Assembly: GCF_000018025.1 (NCBI RefSeq)
Contig: NC_009831.1
Coordinates: 2,170,001-2,234,000, forward strand
Direction of reading: 5' to 3'
DNA from: Shewanella sediminis HAW-EB3
GTDB lineage: Bacteria; Pseudomonadota; Gammaproteobacteria; Enterobacterales; Shewanellaceae
Length of the DNA stretch: 64,000 nucleotides
A program made the translations under genes and the position numbers. The notes below the pieces were generated by a model, which made no database searches, had not been told where the DNA came from, and was given only the letters and a program-made list of their open reading frames with translations. This document shows, in pieces, positions 63,716 to 64,000 of this stretch (positions are counted from its first letter, which is position 1; every line of letters begins with the position of its first letter).

Positions 63716-64000
63716 ATGAAGACTTTTGGAAAATGGCTCGTCTTAGGGCTGGTTATATTAAGCTCACCTGTAAGAGCGGCACTGGATATCGTGATAACCG
63801 AAGGTATCGATGCGGCGAGGCCTATCGCAGTGGTTCCTTTTGTCTGGCAAGGGCAGGGACCCGCACCGCAGCAGATCTCTGATGTCGTTATGTCTGATCT
63901 GACTCGAAGTGGCACGTTTAAAACCTTGGATGAGCTGAGTCTGCCGCAACGAAACATTAGTGCTATTTCTCAGTTTCAAGCTAAAGATTGGGCGAATGTT
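63716..64000 (+). CDS. tolB: Tol-Pal periplasmic protein TolB (partial, cut by window end)
   Basis: The first 95 codons only. A signal peptide [21 protein letters not shown] is followed by [56 protein letters not shown], the TolB N-terminal domain. AAGGAG lies just before the ATG. The beta-propeller region lies outside the window. Confidence 0.95.
   Translation, partial: MKTFGKWLVLGLVILSSPVRAALDIVITEGIDAARPIAVVPFVWQGQGPAPQQISDVVMSDLTRSGTFKTLDELSLPQRNISAISQFQAKDWANV

Overview
The gene content points to a marine gammaproteobacterium, most likely Shewanella or a close relative. Evidence is the set efpL, yejK/yejL/yejM, rnt next to motY, ybgC-tolQRAB, DUF2986, DUF1538 and the acetyl-beta-lysine genes ablA/ablB. 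This rests on recognising protein families by eye; no database was searched. Most of the window is ordinary chromosomal housekeeping DNA.

Layout. 0.1-9.4 kb: AraC regulator, nadE, an alpha/beta hydrolase, a membrane diguanylate cyclase, efpL, an ABC-F ATPase whose ribosome binding site can fold into a hairpin, and tRNA-Pro(GGG). 9.6-16.2 kb: yejM-yejL divergent from yejK, a two-domain pterin-synthase-like protein, an M23 peptidase-like protein and a periplasmic phytochelatin-synthase-like protein. 16.4-18.4 kb: a TonB-dependent siderophore-type receptor. 18.5-21.1 kb is the most clearly accessory segment: a palindromic repeat, a reduced group II intron whose reverse transcriptase is gone but whose domains V and VI remain, and two gene cassettes (a CPBP-type membrane protein and DUF4279) bounded by attC-like sites with no integrase in the window. 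21.4-25.0 kb: ablA, a sodium:solute symporter and ablB for N-epsilon-acetyl-beta-lysine.

25.6-31.2 kb: yecM, an L,D-transpeptidase, a voltage-gated-type K+ channel with a zinc ribbon, a MATE exporter, DUF2986 and yqfB. Two 268-bp copies of one palindromic-ended element lie in opposite orientation around the MATE-DUF2986-yqfB block. 31.5-33.9 kb: a tight operon of two paralogous DUF1538 membrane proteins, a P-II-like protein and a CBS-pair protein, headed by a possible 23-codon leader; this is the best candidate for a poorly described system. 33.9-41.2 kb: glutaredoxin, a large DUF748/AsmA-like protein, a ferredoxin-reductase, two VOC proteins, a GNAT protein that looks internally shortened, DUF445 and a CHMI-like tautomerase.

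41.3-50.6 kb: asnB, an M28 lipoprotein peptidase, a 57-residue two-helix membrane protein, nagD, two tandem secreted serine hydrolases and an ArdB/KlcA-like protein. 50.8-64.0 kb: purM-purN divergent from upp, a Na+/H+ antiporter, a 2-Cys peroxiredoxin, a YbaK-type deacylase, rnt/motY, a prolyl oligopeptidase lipoprotein, and ybgC-tolQ-tolR-tolA-tolB, with tolB cut by the window end.
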